Origin: Methanofollis tationis
GTDB lineage: Archaea; Halobacteriota; Methanomicrobia; Methanomicrobiales; Methanofollaceae
DNA: 64,000 nt
Reading direction: 5' to 3'
Assembly: GCF_013377755.1 (NCBI RefSeq)
Contig: NZ_JABXWR010000001.1
Coordinates: 1 to 64,000, forward strand
How positions within the stretch are numbered: the first letter of the stretch is position 1; the number at the start of each line of letters is the position of its first letter. The notes below the pieces were generated by a model that was not told where the DNA came from, searched no databases, and saw only the letters and a program-made list of their open reading frames with translations. Made by a program: the position numbers and the translations under genes. Shown here one piece after another: positions 51,446 through 61,735 of this stretch.

Positions 51446-51904
51446 TTCAGGTATCCTCCATATACTAATTATCTTTATATTGAAATAATTTTTTGATACC
51501 CGCACCCGGGACGAAGCACGACAGATCACCTTTCTGGTGAAAATATGCCTGGTATTTTGCGTTATTTTAACAAAAATACCTGGATAAACGCTCTGATTTT
51601 TTTTATCCTCTTCTGAATCTTTTTTCCCTGAAGATCGCGTGTGGGGAGGCGGGCGCAATGCCGCGCACCCCCCTCTCCGATCGTCGCTGACCCCCGGGAC
51701 GAGACGGTGCGGCCTCTCCCCGGGAAGTGCCGGTTCTTTGCAAACCGGTCGCTGCCGATGCAATGGGAATTTCCGACCGTAAGGGTCCATAGCCGCATCA
51801 ATTCCTGAAAAAAGCGGATATCCTCCTCTTCTGCCGCAGCCATTCATCTGGGGCGGTGTGCTTGAGCACTATTTATCTAAGTCTGGAAGGACAACCTCTG
51901 TGCA
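51446..51904. other. Gene-free region between RRM gene and rfcS
   Basis: No credible gene. It is divergent promoter space: AT-rich near 51460-51500 and around 51550-51610, with a TATTTATCTAAG element (51870-51881) about 25-35 bases before rfcS that is a likely TATA box for it. Confidence 0.45.
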
Positions 51905-52873
51905 ATGGAGGGCCACAGCACCATCTGGATCGAGAAGTACCGGCCGCAGACGCTCGAGGATATGGTCGGGCAGGAGGAGATCGTCGAGCGACTCAGGAGT
52001 TATGTGCGGAGCGGGAGTCTCCCGCATCTCCTCTTCACCGGACCGGCAGGCGTCGGCAAGACCACCGCAGCCGTTGCGCTCGCCCGCGAGTTCTTCGGCG
52101 AGACCTGGCAGATGAACTTCCGGGAACTCAACGCCTCGGACGAGCGCGGGATCGACGTCGTCCGCAACCAGATCAAGCAGTTCGCCCGGACATCGCCCCT
52201 CGGCGGTGCGACCTTCAAGGTGCTCTTCCTCGACGAGGCCGACGCCCTCACCCCGGACGCGCAGGCGGCCCTCCGCAGGACGATGGAAAACTATGCCCAG
52301 ACCTGCCGGTTCATCCTCTCCTGCAACTACTCCTCGAAGATCATCGATCCGATCCAGAGCAGGTGCGCCATCTACCGGTTCAAGGGCCTCGACGAAGCAG
52401 CGGTGGCCGAGCAGGTGCGCCGCGTCGCCGCCGCCGAAGAGATCTCCCTCACCGAAGACGCCGTCCATGCGATCGCCTACATCTCCGAGGGTGATATGCG
52501 AAAGGCCCTCAACGCCCTGCAGGGTGCGGCGATCCTCTCTGACCGGATCGACGCCCGGATGATCTACGAGACCACCTCGACGGCAAAGCCCGAGGAGATC
52601 GCAGACCTGCTCGGCCTCTGCACGAAGGGCGACTTCACCGGTGCCCAGGGGGCGCTTCGCCGTCTGCTCAGGGACCGCGGCATCGCTCCGGGCGAACTGA
52701 TCAACCAGTGCTTCAGGGCCCTCACCTCCTACCAGATGGAGACCGCCCTCAAGGTGGCGTACATCGACCACATCGGCGAGGCCGATTTTAGGATCTCCGA
52801 GGGTGCGGACGCCGAGATCCAGATGGACGCGCTGATCGCCCTCTTCGTCCTTTCGGCACAGAAGCAGGCGTGA
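51905..52873 (+). CDS. rfcS: Replication factor C small subunit
   Basis: The 322-residue AAA+ clamp-loader subunit loads the PCNA sliding clamp. Motifs are [17 protein letters not shown] at the start, Walker [20 protein letters not shown], Walker [15 protein letters not shown], sensor 1 [11 protein letters not shown] and the arginine finger in [10 protein letters not shown]. Length is typical, without inteins. It is followed 59 bases on by the first MCM gene, making a replication cluster. Confidence 0.96.
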   Translation: MEGHSTIWIEKYRPQTLEDMVGQEEIVERLRSYVRSGSLPHLLFTGPAGVGKTTAAVALAREFFGETWQMNFRELNASDERGIDVVRNQIKQFARTSPLGGATFKVLFLDEADALTPDAQAALRRTMENYAQTCRFILSCNYSSKIIDPIQSRCAIYRFKGLDEAAVAEQVRRVAAAEEISLTEDAVHAIAYISEGDMRKALNALQGAAILSDRIDARMIYETTSTAKPEEIADLLGLCTKGDFTGAQGALRRLLRDRGIAPGELINQCFRALTSYQMETALKVAYIDHIGEADFRISEGADAEIQMDALIALFVLSAQKQA

Positions 52874-52932
52874 ACACTTTCACCCTGCACCAGAATACTT
52901 CATAGACCCACGACCCGGAGGTACAGTATACA

Positions 52933-55056
52933 ATGTCAGACCGTCAGCAGACTGAAGTGACCGACGTCGTCAGCGACTGGGAGACATTTCTCAAGCGCCA
53001 GTACAACAAACGGGAGCGGGTGGAACTGGCAAAAGAGTTCCCCCACAAACGTTCCTTTTATATCGACTACCGGAACCTCGAAGCCTTCGGAAAACGCGGT
53101 CTCGCCCTTGCGGACCAGCTCATCGCAAAGCCCGAGAAGGTGATGGGCGACGTGAAGGACGCCCTGGTGCGCCTGGGTGTCATCGAGGAGAAGGACCGGT
53201 CGAGCATCCACATCAGGTTCACCAACCTCACCCGCAAGACGGCGATCAGGGACATCAGGTCGAACCAGATCAACACCTTCGTCTCGGTGGAGGGGATTCT
53301 CAGAAAGACGACCGAGGTGCGGCCCAGGGTCACCTCGGCGGTCTTCAAGTGCCTGGAGTGCGGGCAGATCACGCCCCCGTACCCGCAGAAGTACGGAAAG
53401 TTCCAGGAGCCCTTCCGCCTCTGCGCCACCTGCCAGAAGAAGACCCCGCTCGAACTGGTGCCGGAAAAATCCGATTTCGTGGACGCCCAGAAGCTGCGGA
53501 TCCAGGAGTCGCCCGAGGGGCTCCGCGGCGGCGAACAGCCGCAGACCCTCGACGTGGACGTCACCGACGACCTCACCGGCGATTCCGCCCCCGGCGACCG
53601 CGTGATCATCAACGGCATTCTCAGGTCGTTCCAGAGGGTGAACGCCGGCACCAAGTCCACGCTCTTTGATATTTACCTCGAATGCAACGCCATCGAGGTG
53701 GCCGAGAAGGAGTTTGAGGAGGTGAACATCTCTGAGGAGGACGAGGCGGCGATCCGCGAACTCTCCAGGGACCCGAAGATCTACTCGAAGATCCCCCGTT
53801 CCATCGCCCCGACGATCTACGGCAACGACGACGTCAAGGAGGCGGTCGCCCTCCAGCTCTTCGGCGGGATCCCCAAGGAGATGCCTGACGGTTCGCGCCT
53901 GCGCGGCGATATCCACGTCCTCCTGGTCGGCGACCCGGGTATCGCAAAGTCCCAGCTCCTCAGGTATATCGTGCAGCTCTCGCCGCGGGGGATCTACACC
54001 TCGGGCAAGTCCTCGACCTCGGCCGGTCTGACGGCAACGGCCGTCAAGGACGATTTCGGCGACGGCCGCTGGACGCTCGAAGCCGGCGCCCTGGTGCTCG
54101 CCGATATGGGCATGGCGGCGGTGGACGAACTGGACAAGATGGACAAGGAGGACCGCTCCTCCCTCCACGAAGCGATGGAGCAGCAGTCGATCTCGGTCGC
54201 AAAGGCCGGGATCACGGCGACCCTCCGGTCGCGCTGCGCTCTCCTCGGGGCGGCGAACCCGAAGATGGGTCGTTTCGACGAGTACGCCCCTATCGCCGAG
54301 CAGATCAACATGCCGCCGTCCCTGCTCTCCCGTTTCGACCTGATCTTCATCATGACCGACAAGCCCGACTCGGCCCGCGACATGGCGATCGCCGACCACA
54401 TTCTCAAGGCCCACTCAGTCGGGGAACTGATAGAGAAGCGCAAGCGGATGCCGATGGAAGGGGTGACCGACGAGTACATCCAGCGCGAGCTCAAGCCCGT
54501 CACCCCTGACATCGATCCTCTCCTGTTCCGGAAATATATCGCTTATGCGAAGCGGAACTGCTTCCCGACGATCCAGCCCGCGGCGCGGGAGAAACTCCGC
54601 GACTACTATCTCAGCCTCAGAAACCTTGCAGACACCAACAAGCCGGTGCCGGTGACGGCCCGTCAGCTGGAGGCGCTGGTCCGCCTGGGCGAGGCCTCGG
54701 CCCGCGTCCGTCTCTCGCCGACGATCGAGCTGGAGGACGCCGACCGCGTGATCAAGATCGTCGACACCTGCCTCCGTCAGGTGGCCTACGACGCCGAGTC
54801 GGGGAGTTTCGATATCGATAAGTGGACCACCGGGGTCTCGAAACGGCAGCGGGACATCATCAGGACGGTGAAGGAGATCATCAGGGACGTCGGCGGCGAC
54901 GACGGGTCCGCAAACCTCGAACAGGTGATCGAGGAGATGATCAGGCAGGGCTTTACGAAGGACAAGGTCGAAGGCACCATTAAAATGCTCAAAAACCAGG
55001 GCGAGGTCATCGAGCCGCGGCCCGGCATCATCAGGCTCTTTGAGCGGGAGTTCTAA
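52933..55056 (+). CDS. mcm: MCM replicative helicase (paralog 1)
   Basis: The 707-residue hexameric helicase unwinds DNA at forks. The N-terminal domain (about 10-110) is followed by a zinc-binding OB fold (CLECGQ and CATCQ pairs, about 138-165), then the AAA+ core with Walker A LLVGDPGIAKSQLLRY, Walker B VLADMGMAAVDELDKM, sensor 1 GAANPKMGRFDEY and arginine finger LLSRFDLIFIM, and a C-terminal winged helix (about 630-707). All motifs are intact. It is two bases from a second MCM gene, so the two are surely co-transcribed. Confidence 0.95.
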   Translation: MSDRQQTEVTDVVSDWETFLKRQYNKRERVELAKEFPHKRSFYIDYRNLEAFGKRGLALADQLIAKPEKVMGDVKDALVRLGVIEEKDRSSIHIRFTNLTRKTAIRDIRSNQINTFVSVEGILRKTTEVRPRVTSAVFKCLECGQITPPYPQKYGKFQEPFRLCATCQKKTPLELVPEKSDFVDAQKLRIQESPEGLRGGEQPQTLDVDVTDDLTGDSAPGDRVIINGILRSFQRVNAGTKSTLFDIYLECNAIEVAEKEFEEVNISEEDEAAIRELSRDPKIYSKIPRSIAPTIYGNDDVKEAVALQLFGGIPKEMPDGSRLRGDIHVLLVGDPGIAKSQLLRYIVQLSPRGIYTSGKSSTSAGLTATAVKDDFGDGRWTLEAGALVLADMGMAAVDELDKMDKEDRSSLHEAMEQQSISVAKAGITATLRSRCALLGAANPKMGRFDEYAPIAEQINMPPSLLSRFDLIFIMTDKPDSARDMAIADHILKAHSVGELIEKRKRMPMEGVTDEYIQRELKPVTPDIDPLLFRKYIAYAKRNCFPTIQPAAREKLRDYYLSLRNLADTNKPVPVTARQLEALVRLGEASARVRLSPTIELEDADRVIKIVDTCLRQVAYDAESGSFDIDKWTTGVSKRQRDIIRTVKEIIRDVGGDDGSANLEQVIEEMIRQGFTKDKVEGTIKMLKNQGEVIEPRPGIIRLFEREF

Positions 55057-55058
55057 CG

Positions 55059-57149
55059 ATGGGCGAGGTCACCGATGTGGTCGGGGAGTGGGTGGCCTTC
55101 CTCTCCCGCTACTGCCGGCGGGAACTCGCAGAGATCGAGCGCGAATTTCCCTTCAAACGCTCACTCTATATCGACTATCAGACCCTGCAGGCGTCGGGCC
55201 GGTCGGGCCTGCGCCTTGCCGACGAGATGATCGACCGGCCGGGAAAGGCGACAGGGGACATCAGGGACGCCCTTCGCCAGGTCTCGATCATCGGCGAGGA
55301 GAAGATCGGCCGGATCAACATCCGCTTCCACCACATCGATCGGATCACCGGGATCCGGGACATCAGGGCCTACCACATCACCCGCTTCGTCTCGGTGAAG
55401 GGGATCATCAGGAAGACGACCGAGGTGCGGCCGAGGATCATCGAGGCCGTCTTCCAGTGCCCGGGGTGCGGCGCCACCGTGACGCTCGCGCAGGGCTACG
55501 GCACCTTCGAGGAGCCGGAGAACTGCCCGAACCCCGAGTGCAACCGGCGCAAACTCAAACTCATTCCGGGAAAATCCCGGTTTGTCGATTCCCAGAAGGT
55601 CAGGATACAGGAGTCGCCTGAAGGTCTCAGGGGCGGCGAACGGCCGCAGACCCTGGACGTGGAGATGACCGACGACCTCACCGGCATGATCGCACCCGGC
55701 GACCGGGTGGTGCTCAACGGCGTTCTCCGCTCCAAGCAGCGCATCAACTACGGCACAAAGTCCACGCTGTTTGATATTTATCTCGACTGCTCCTCGGCCG
55801 AGGCGCCTGAGCGCGAGTATGAGGAGGTGAACATTTCGGAGGAGGACGAGGCGGCGATCCGGGCGCTGTCCCGGGAGGCGGATCTCTATTCCCAGATCAC
55901 CGGGTCGATCGCCCCGTCCATCTACGGCAACCTCGAGGTGAAGGAGGCGATCGCCCTCCAGCTCTTCGGCGGCGTGGCAAAGGACCTCCCTGACGGGTCG
56001 CGCCTGCGCGGCGACATCCACATGCTGCTCGTCGGCGATCCCGGCATTGCAAAGTCCCAGATGCTCCGCTACGTGGTGCAGCTCTCGCCGCGGGGCGTCT
56101 ACACCTCGGGCAAGTCCTCGACCTCGGCCGGCCTGACCGCAACGGCCGTCAAGGACGATTTCGGCGACGGGAGCTGGACGCTCGAGGCCGGTGCCCTGGT
56201 GCTCGCCGATATGGGGGTCGCCGCCGTCGACGAGATGGACAAGATGGCGAAAGAGGACCGTTCGGCCCTGCACGAGGCGATGGAACAGCAGACAATCTCG
56301 ATCGCAAAGGCCGGGATGACGGCGACCCTGCGGTCGCGCTGCGCTCTTCTCGGGGCGGCGAACCCGAAACTCGGCCGGTTCGACGCCTTCGTCCCGATCG
56401 CCGAGCAGATCAATATGCCCCCCTCCCTGCTCTCCCGTTTCGACCTGATCTTTATCATGACCGACAAGCCCGACGCGGCGCGGGACACGGCGATCGCCGA
56501 GCATATCGTCAAGGCCCACCGGGTCGGGGAGTTGATCCTGCAGGCGTCGGCCGGCCCCCTCTCAGAGGGGCACGCCGAGCTCCTTGCCTCTGAGAGCGTG
56601 GCCGTGGAACCGCCGATCGCCCCGGAGGTGCTGAGAAAGTACGTCGCCTATGCGAAGCGGAACATCAACCCCCTGATCACCGACGGGGCAAAGGAGATGC
56701 TCATCGCCTATTACCTCCGTCTCAGGGGCCTTGCCGACGACAACAAACCGGTGCCGGTGACGGCCCGCCAGCTGGAGGCATTGATCCGCCTGGGCGAGGC
56801 CTCGGCCCGTATCCGCCTCTCGCCGTTTGTGGAGGCGCGGGACGCCGAACGGGTGATCAAGATCGTGGACACCTGTCTTCGGCAGGTGGCCTACGACGCC
56901 GAGACCGGGACCCTGGACATCGACAAGTGGACCAGCGGGATCACGAAGAAGAAGCGCGATATCATCCGCACCATCAAGGAGACGATCAAGGACCTCGGCG
57001 GCGACGACGGCACGGCACGGATCGCCGAGGTCGTCGAGCGCCTCGCCGGCGAGGGCTACGAGCGCGATGAGGTGCAGGAGCAGATCGAGCGGATGATGCG
57101 TTTCGGCGAGGCGATGCAGCCGCGGCGGGGGATCGTGCGGCTGATCTGA
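55059..57149 (+). CDS. MCM replicative helicase (paralog 2)
   Basis: This 696-residue protein is a full-length MCM parallel to the preceding one. The zinc site is rearranged (CPGCG and CPNPEC, with a longer loop), while Walker A LLVGDPGIAKSQMLRY, Walker B VLADMGVAAVDEMDKM, sensor 1 GAANPKLGRFDAF and the arginine finger LLSRFDLIFIM are intact. The N-terminal domain and the segment before the C-terminal domain (HRVGELILQASAGPLSEGHA) differ most. Several AAA+ stretches are nearly identical at DNA level to paralog 1, suggesting gene conversion. It starts two bases after the stop of paralog 1. Whether the two make homo- or hetero-hexamers is not known. Confidence 0.95.
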   Translation: MGEVTDVVGEWVAFLSRYCRRELAEIEREFPFKRSLYIDYQTLQASGRSGLRLADEMIDRPGKATGDIRDALRQVSIIGEEKIGRINIRFHHIDRITGIRDIRAYHITRFVSVKGIIRKTTEVRPRIIEAVFQCPGCGATVTLAQGYGTFEEPENCPNPECNRRKLKLIPGKSRFVDSQKVRIQESPEGLRGGERPQTLDVEMTDDLTGMIAPGDRVVLNGVLRSKQRINYGTKSTLFDIYLDCSSAEAPEREYEEVNISEEDEAAIRALSREADLYSQITGSIAPSIYGNLEVKEAIALQLFGGVAKDLPDGSRLRGDIHMLLVGDPGIAKSQMLRYVVQLSPRGVYTSGKSSTSAGLTATAVKDDFGDGSWTLEAGALVLADMGVAAVDEMDKMAKEDRSALHEAMEQQTISIAKAGMTATLRSRCALLGAANPKLGRFDAFVPIAEQINMPPSLLSRFDLIFIMTDKPDAARDTAIAEHIVKAHRVGELILQASAGPLSEGHAELLASESVAVEPPIAPEVLRKYVAYAKRNINPLITDGAKEMLIAYYLRLRGLADDNKPVPVTARQLEALIRLGEASARIRLSPFVEARDAERVIKIVDTCLRQVAYDAETGTLDIDKWTSGITKKKRDIIRTIKETIKDLGGDDGTARIAEVVERLAGEGYERDEVQEQIERMMRFGEAMQPRRGIVRLI

Positions 57150-58132
57150 AAGAGACGGCAGGGCAGACCATCTCGTGACCGCCTCATTCGGCACCTCTGG
57201 GAGATGACCGCATATTCCCGGAACGATTGAAAAAGCCAGAGCGCTTCACGAGAAAAGATATTTCTAACAATTCTTTTTCGGACAATGGAGGCGTAGGGGG
57301 ATAATGATCCCGAGTCGTCCTCACTGTCAAAAATTATAGGGATATCTGGGTGTCATTCAAAGGAGGAATCACACAAAATCTCGAAAGTGCGGCAACCCCA
57401 TGACCGGCCGCGTCGTTGCGCAACGGATCGTTCTGGAGAGTTGGAAACAGGTTTTGAGAGGTGAGTTTCTCAGCTATGCCATAGTTAAGGAATCGGTTTA
57501 GCGAAAGGACGATATGTAGTACTCCATCGTTGAGGCAAATGCCCGAATGGCAACTTTCTGGGCAATTGTCGCTAAATTGTGCGTTTTTTCCCGCTACGAA
57601 TCCTGACGACGGCATGAGAGATGCCACATGTACTGTACCATCTGGGCCGTATTTAAGAGTTTATATTCTTGCATATAAATCCCTCATATTTTTTGCCGGA
57701 TCTTAATTCGGAATTGGGGGATTAATATCCGATTAAATGGCTCATATTTTATATTTGCCTGGATACGTTGCATGAAATATTTTTGATCCTGCCCCTGCTC
57801 CCGCCGCAGATGCGCGGATACTTTTCACCAGATGGTGGGGCGTCTCCCGTGCCTGCCCGGTCTCATCCTGATCGCATTCCCCGGATGTCCTGTTCGCTCT
57901 TCCCGGGGCCTATCGCAATGGGGGTCCGGGGGTGCAACCCCCGGCAGGCAGTATGGGGAAGGCTGGGGATCCGCGCGCTCTCCCTGCGATTACAGGAGAG
58001 ACATCAAACCCGGAATGAGGGTTCAACAGAGCCGCAAAAACGCACGATCTCTACGGGAGCCCGCCGATCTCCGGCTCCCCCGGCATCCCGCAAAAGAGAT
58101 CCAATCAGGTGCAGATAACAAAAAAGTGGGGT
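57150..58132. other. Long gene-free region after the MCM pair, with repeat copy D
   Basis: No supportable gene. A 97-codon frame on the minus strand (57334-57627) has no recognisable domain. The stretch GTTAAGGAATCGGTTTAGCG at about 57486 resembles the sequence at the 3' end of the ISH3-like fragment (GTTAAGGAATCCTGTTTAGG), hinting at insertion-sequence debris. 57640-57790 is AT-rich. Dispersed repeat copy D lies at 57868-58018. Confidence 0.5.
57868..58018 (+). repeat. Dispersed intergenic repeat, copy D
   Basis: GTCCTGTTCGCTCTTCCCGG (core 57887-57910) is followed by GGCCTATCGCAATGGGGGTC, GTGCAACCCCCGGCAGGC, AGTATGGGGAAGGCTGGGGA, and TGCGATTACAGGAGAGACAT, then CAAACCCGG and GAGGGTT. The right half matches copy A, ending in the same ACAGGAGAGA...CAAACCCGG...GAGGGTT series. 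Confidence 0.8.
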
Positions 58133-59266
58133 CTAATCGTCCTGCCCCATCACCTTATCGACGAAATCCTTGAAAAAGCCCTTCTTCCCCGGGCCCTTCT
58201 TATTCTCGATCTCAAGGAGTTTCTGGTAGAGTTCCTTCTCCTCGTCGGAGAGGCTCTTTGGCACGACGATCCGCACGCGGACCAGGAGATCGCCCGGGCG
58301 CCCGCGCCGCCGCACGCCCTCGCCGGGTATGCGCAGGGCGGTGCCGTGCTGGATCCCGGCCGGAATCTTTAAGTCCACCGTCCGGTCGTCGATCGTCTTC
58401 ACCTCGACGCTGGACCCGACCGCCGCCTGTGCCGGAGAGATCTGGGCCTCGGTTTCGATGTTGTCTCCCGTTCGAGCGAACCGCGGGTGACTCTCCACGA
58501 TCAGCTCGATATAGAGGTCGCCTACCGGTGCGCCGTAGTCTCCGGCCTCGCCATACCCCTCCATCCGGAGGCGCATCCCGGTATCGGCACCCGGCGGGAT
58601 ATGGACGTTCACCTTCCGCTTCACGCGGGTGTGGCCGCTGCCGCCGCAGGTTTTGCAGGTTTCCTCGGGCTTTTTGCCCCGGCCGCCGCATGCCGGACAG
58701 GTGGACATCCTGACGAACTGGCCGAAGAGGGACTGGCTCACCTGCCTGACCTGGCCGCTCCCGCCGCAGGTCGGGCAGGTATGGACTTTTTTGGTCTTGC
58801 TCCCGGTGCCGTCGCAGTCAGGGCACGATTCCGTGTGGAAGACCTCGACTTCTCGATCGATGCCGAACACGGCATCCTTCAGGTTGATAGAGAGGCGAAG
58901 GAGGAGATCGGCACCCGGCCGCGGACCTCTCGCCCCTCCGCCGCCACCAAAGAAGGTGTCGAATATGTCTCCGAACCCGCTGAAGTCGGACTGGAACCCG
59001 CCGCCGTAGCCGCCGCCACCGGTGTACGACCCCTTCGAGGCGTTCTTGAAGGCGTCGTGGCCGATGTTGTCGTACTGCGCCCGTTTGGTCGCGTCTGAGA
59101 GGACCGAATAAGCCTCGTTGATCTCTTTGAACTTCTCCTCCGCGTCAGGCTCCTTGCAGACATCGGGATGGTATTTGCGTGCAAGGTTGCGGTATGCCTT
59201 CTTGATCTCCTGCTCGCCGGCGTCCCGGGCGACGCCGAGGACATCATAGTAGCTTCCCGCACTCAT
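58133..59266 (-). CDS. dnaJ: Chaperone DnaJ
   Basis: The 377-residue Hsp40 co-chaperone stimulates DnaK ATPase. It has the J domain with HPD ([13 protein letters not shown]), a Gly/Phe-rich linker, four CxxCxGxG zinc repeats ([36 protein letters not shown]) and the C-terminal substrate domains. Full length and conserved. It follows dnaK by six bases and is the last gene of the grpE-dnaK-dnaJ operon. In archaea this operon is a bacterial acquisition. Confidence 0.97.
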   Translation of the reverse strand: MSAGSYYDVLGVARDAGEQEIKKAYRNLARKYHPDVCKEPDAEEKFKEINEAYSVLSDATKRAQYDNIGHDAFKNASKGSYTGGGGYGGGFQSDFSGFGDIFDTFFGGGGGARGPRPGADLLLRLSINLKDAVFGIDREVEVFHTESCPDCDGTGSKTKKVHTCPTCGGSGQVRQVSQSLFGQFVRMSTCPACGGRGKKPEETCKTCGGSGHTRVKRKVNVHIPPGADTGMRLRMEGYGEAGDYGAPVGDLYIELIVESHPRFARTGDNIETEAQISPAQAAVGSSVEVKTIDDRTVDLKIPAGIQHGTALRIPGEGVRRRGRPGDLLVRVRIVVPKSLSDEEKELYQKLLEIENKKGPGKKGFFKDFVDKVMGQDD

Positions 59267-59272
59267 CGAAAC

Positions 59273-61108
59273 TCACTCTTTCTTCTCGTCCTTGACATCG
59301 AAGTCGGCATCGACAACGTTGTCGTCTGTCTTCTCTGCCCCGGCGGCCCCGGCTTCGGCCTGGGCCTTCTGCGCTTCCTGGTAGAGTTTTGCGGTCACGG
59401 CATAGACTGCTTCGGTGAGATCCTCCATCTTCTTCTTGATCTCCTCGACGTCGTCGCCTTCAAGGGACGTCTTCAGGGCGGCGACCGCATCCTCGATCTT
59501 CTTCTGGTCGTCGGCCGCAATCTTGTCCTTCGACTCCTTGAGGGTCTTTTCGGCGGTGTAGACGGCGGTGTCGGCGGTGTTCCTCACCTCGATCTCCTCC
59601 CGCTTCTTCCGGTCTTCCTCCTCGAATTTCTTTGAGTCTTCGACCATCCGGCTGACTTCGTCCTCGGAAAGGCCCTTGCCGCCCTTGATCGTGATCGTCT
59701 GCTCGTTGCCGGTCCCGAGGTCCTTGGCCGAGACATGAACGATGCCGTTTGCGTCGATGTTGAAGGTGACCTCGATCTGCGGGATGCCGCGGGGCGCCGG
59801 CGGAATGCCGGTGAGCTGGAACTTGCCCAGGGTGAAGTTGTCCTTCGCCAGGGCGCGCTCGCCCTGCATGACGTGGATCTCGACGCTCGTCTGGCCGTCA
59901 GCGGCAGTCGAGAAGATCTGGCTCTTTCTCGTCGGGATGGTGGTGTTCCGGTCGATCAGTTTTGTGGCGATACCGCCCAGCGTCTCGATCCCGAGGGAGA
60001 GCGGGGTGACGTCGAGGAGGAGGACGTCCTTTGCTTCGCCGGTGAGGACGCCGCCCTGGATCGCCGCGCCGACCGCCACGCACTCGTCGGGGTTGATGCC
60101 CTTGTCGGGCTCCTTGCCCAGGAGTTTCCTGACCGTCTCGACGACCATGGGGACGCGGGTCGATCCGCCGACCAGAAGGATGTGGTCGATGTCCTTGGCT
60201 GTCATCTTGGCGTCGGAGAGGGCCTGCTTCACCGGCTCGACGGTCTTCTCGACGAGGTCGCCGACGAGCTGCTCGAACTTCGCACGGGTGAGGTCCATGT
60301 CCAGGAACTTGGGGCCGCTCGCATCGGTGGTGATGTACGGGAGGTTGATGTTCGTCTTCTGGACGCTGGAGAGTTCTTTCTTGGCGTTCTCTGCGGCGTC
60401 ACGGATACGCTGCAGCGCCATCGGGTCCTTTGAGAGATCGATCCCCTCTTTTGCCCTGAACTCGGCCACGATCCAGTCCATGACGCGCTGGTCGAAGTCG
60501 TCGCCGCCGAGGCGGTTGTTCCCGGCCGTCGCCTTCACTTCGAAGACGCCGTCGCCGAGCTGGAGGATGGATACATCGAAGGTGCCGCCGCCGAGATCGT
60601 AGACGAGGACGGTCGCCTCCTCTTCTTTGTCGATGCCGTAGGCAAGGGCGCTCGCCGTCGGTTCGTTGATGATCCGCAGCACTTCAAGCCCGGCGATCTT
60701 GCCGGCGTCCTTTGTCGCCTGCCGCTGGGCGTCGTTGAAGTAGGCCGGGACGGTGATGACCGCCTTCTCGATCTTCTCGCCGAGATAGGCCTCTGCGTCG
60801 ACCTTCATCTTCTGCAGGATCATCGCCGAGATCTCCTGCGGGGTGTACTTCTTCTCGTCGATATCGACGGTCTCGTTGGTGCCCATCTTCCGCTTGATCG
60901 AGATGATCGTGCGTTTCGGGTTGGTTACCGCCTGCCTCTTTGCGACGTTGCCGACCAGCCGCTCGCCGTCCTTGCTGAAGGCGACGACCGACGGGGTTGT
61001 TCTTCCACCTTCGGCATTGGCGATGACAACCGGCTGTCCGCCCTCCATGATCGCCATGCACGAGTTTGTTGTACCAAGGTCAATGCCAAGAACTTTTTCT
61101 GATGCCAT
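59273..61108 (-). CDS. dnaK: Chaperone DnaK (Hsp70)
   Basis: The 611-residue chaperone has the nucleotide-binding domain opening [20 protein letters not shown] in part, [31 protein letters not shown] and [12 protein letters not shown], then the substrate-binding beta domain ([14 protein letters not shown]) and a helical lid ending in an acidic tail ([12 protein letters not shown]). It binds unfolded proteins in an ATP-driven cycle with DnaJ and GrpE. It lies 12 bases after grpE. Confidence 0.98.
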   Translation of the reverse strand: MASEKVLGIDLGTTNSCMAIMEGGQPVVIANAEGGRTTPSVVAFSKDGERLVGNVAKRQAVTNPKRTIISIKRKMGTNETVDIDEKKYTPQEISAMILQKMKVDAEAYLGEKIEKAVITVPAYFNDAQRQATKDAGKIAGLEVLRIINEPTASALAYGIDKEEEATVLVYDLGGGTFDVSILQLGDGVFEVKATAGNNRLGGDDFDQRVMDWIVAEFRAKEGIDLSKDPMALQRIRDAAENAKKELSSVQKTNINLPYITTDASGPKFLDMDLTRAKFEQLVGDLVEKTVEPVKQALSDAKMTAKDIDHILLVGGSTRVPMVVETVRKLLGKEPDKGINPDECVAVGAAIQGGVLTGEAKDVLLLDVTPLSLGIETLGGIATKLIDRNTTIPTRKSQIFSTAADGQTSVEIHVMQGERALAKDNFTLGKFQLTGIPPAPRGIPQIEVTFNIDANGIVHVSAKDLGTGNEQTITIKGGKGLSEDEVSRMVEDSKKFEEEDRKKREEIEVRNTADTAVYTAEKTLKESKDKIAADDQKKIEDAVAALKTSLEGDDVEEIKKKMEDLTEAVYAVTAKLYQEAQKAQAEAGAAGAEKTDDNVVDADFDVKDEKKE

Positions 61109-61120
61109 TGTTATCCTCCG

Positions 61121-61654
61121 TTATTCTTTTCCTTGCGAGACCGCAACTTTTGCGTGCCTGATCACCCGATCGTGCATGCAGTAGCCGCGCATGAATTCTT
61201 CGACGATCGTGCCTTCCGGGTGATTCGAGGGGACACAGACAACTGCTTCGTGTTTTTGGGGGTCGAATTCGCCGTTCTTACACTCGAAGTGCCTGATCCC
61301 GTAGCGCTCCATGATCCCGGTGAACTGTTTCTGGATGCTCTCAAGCCCCTCGCGCAGGGATGCATCGTCCGCCTTCAGGGCGCGCTCGAAATTGTCGGCG
61401 ACGTCGAGCAGGTCGGCAGCGAACTTTTCCAGGGCGAATTCCCTGATCTCGTCGATCTGCCGGTTCGTACGCCTCCTGAAGTTATCGAAGTCTGCAGCGA
61501 GGCGGAGATGCCGTTCGTTCAACTCTTCGTAAGCCTTTTTCAGGGCTTCGTTCTCTTGTGTGAGTGCCTCCACATCTATCTCAGGCTGCGGAGGGCCGGC
61601 CTGATCCGACACCGGTTGCTCATCCGGTTTTTCTGTCTCTCTATCCGCATCCAT
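61121..61654 (-). CDS. grpE: Nucleotide exchange factor GrpE
   Basis: The 177-residue protein releases ADP from DnaK. It has an acidic low-complexity N terminus, a long coiled coil (about 30-85: LTQENEALKKAYEELNERHL) and the C-terminal beta domain with YGIRHFECKNGEFDPQKHEA and EEFMRGYCMHDRVIRHAKVA. First gene of the chaperone operon; the upstream 61655-61735 stretch is AT-rich (TATATATTATTTTC) and carries the likely promoter. Confidence 0.95.
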   Translation of the reverse strand: MDADRETEKPDEQPVSDQAGPPQPEIDVEALTQENEALKKAYEELNERHLRLAADFDNFRRRTNRQIDEIREFALEKFAADLLDVADNFERALKADDASLREGLESIQKQFTGIMERYGIRHFECKNGEFDPQKHEAVVCVPSNHPEGTIVEEFMRGYCMHDRVIRHAKVAVSQGKE

Positions 61655-61735
61655 GAGTGTCCTCGTAATGGTGTTGCAATAACAATTGCAATGTAGTTCT
61701 ATATATTATTTTCTATCATCCTGATCGATATCTAC

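Noticed and set aside
52936-54414. Long minus-strand frames opposite the MCM genes (also 55161-56519)
   Set aside because: They are antisense shadows of intact helicases and have no recognisable motifs.
57334-57627. A 97-codon minus-strand frame after the MCM pair
   Set aside because: No ribosome binding site, no domain and no coding-like bias; nearby sequence looks like insertion-sequence debris. Not strong enough to call.
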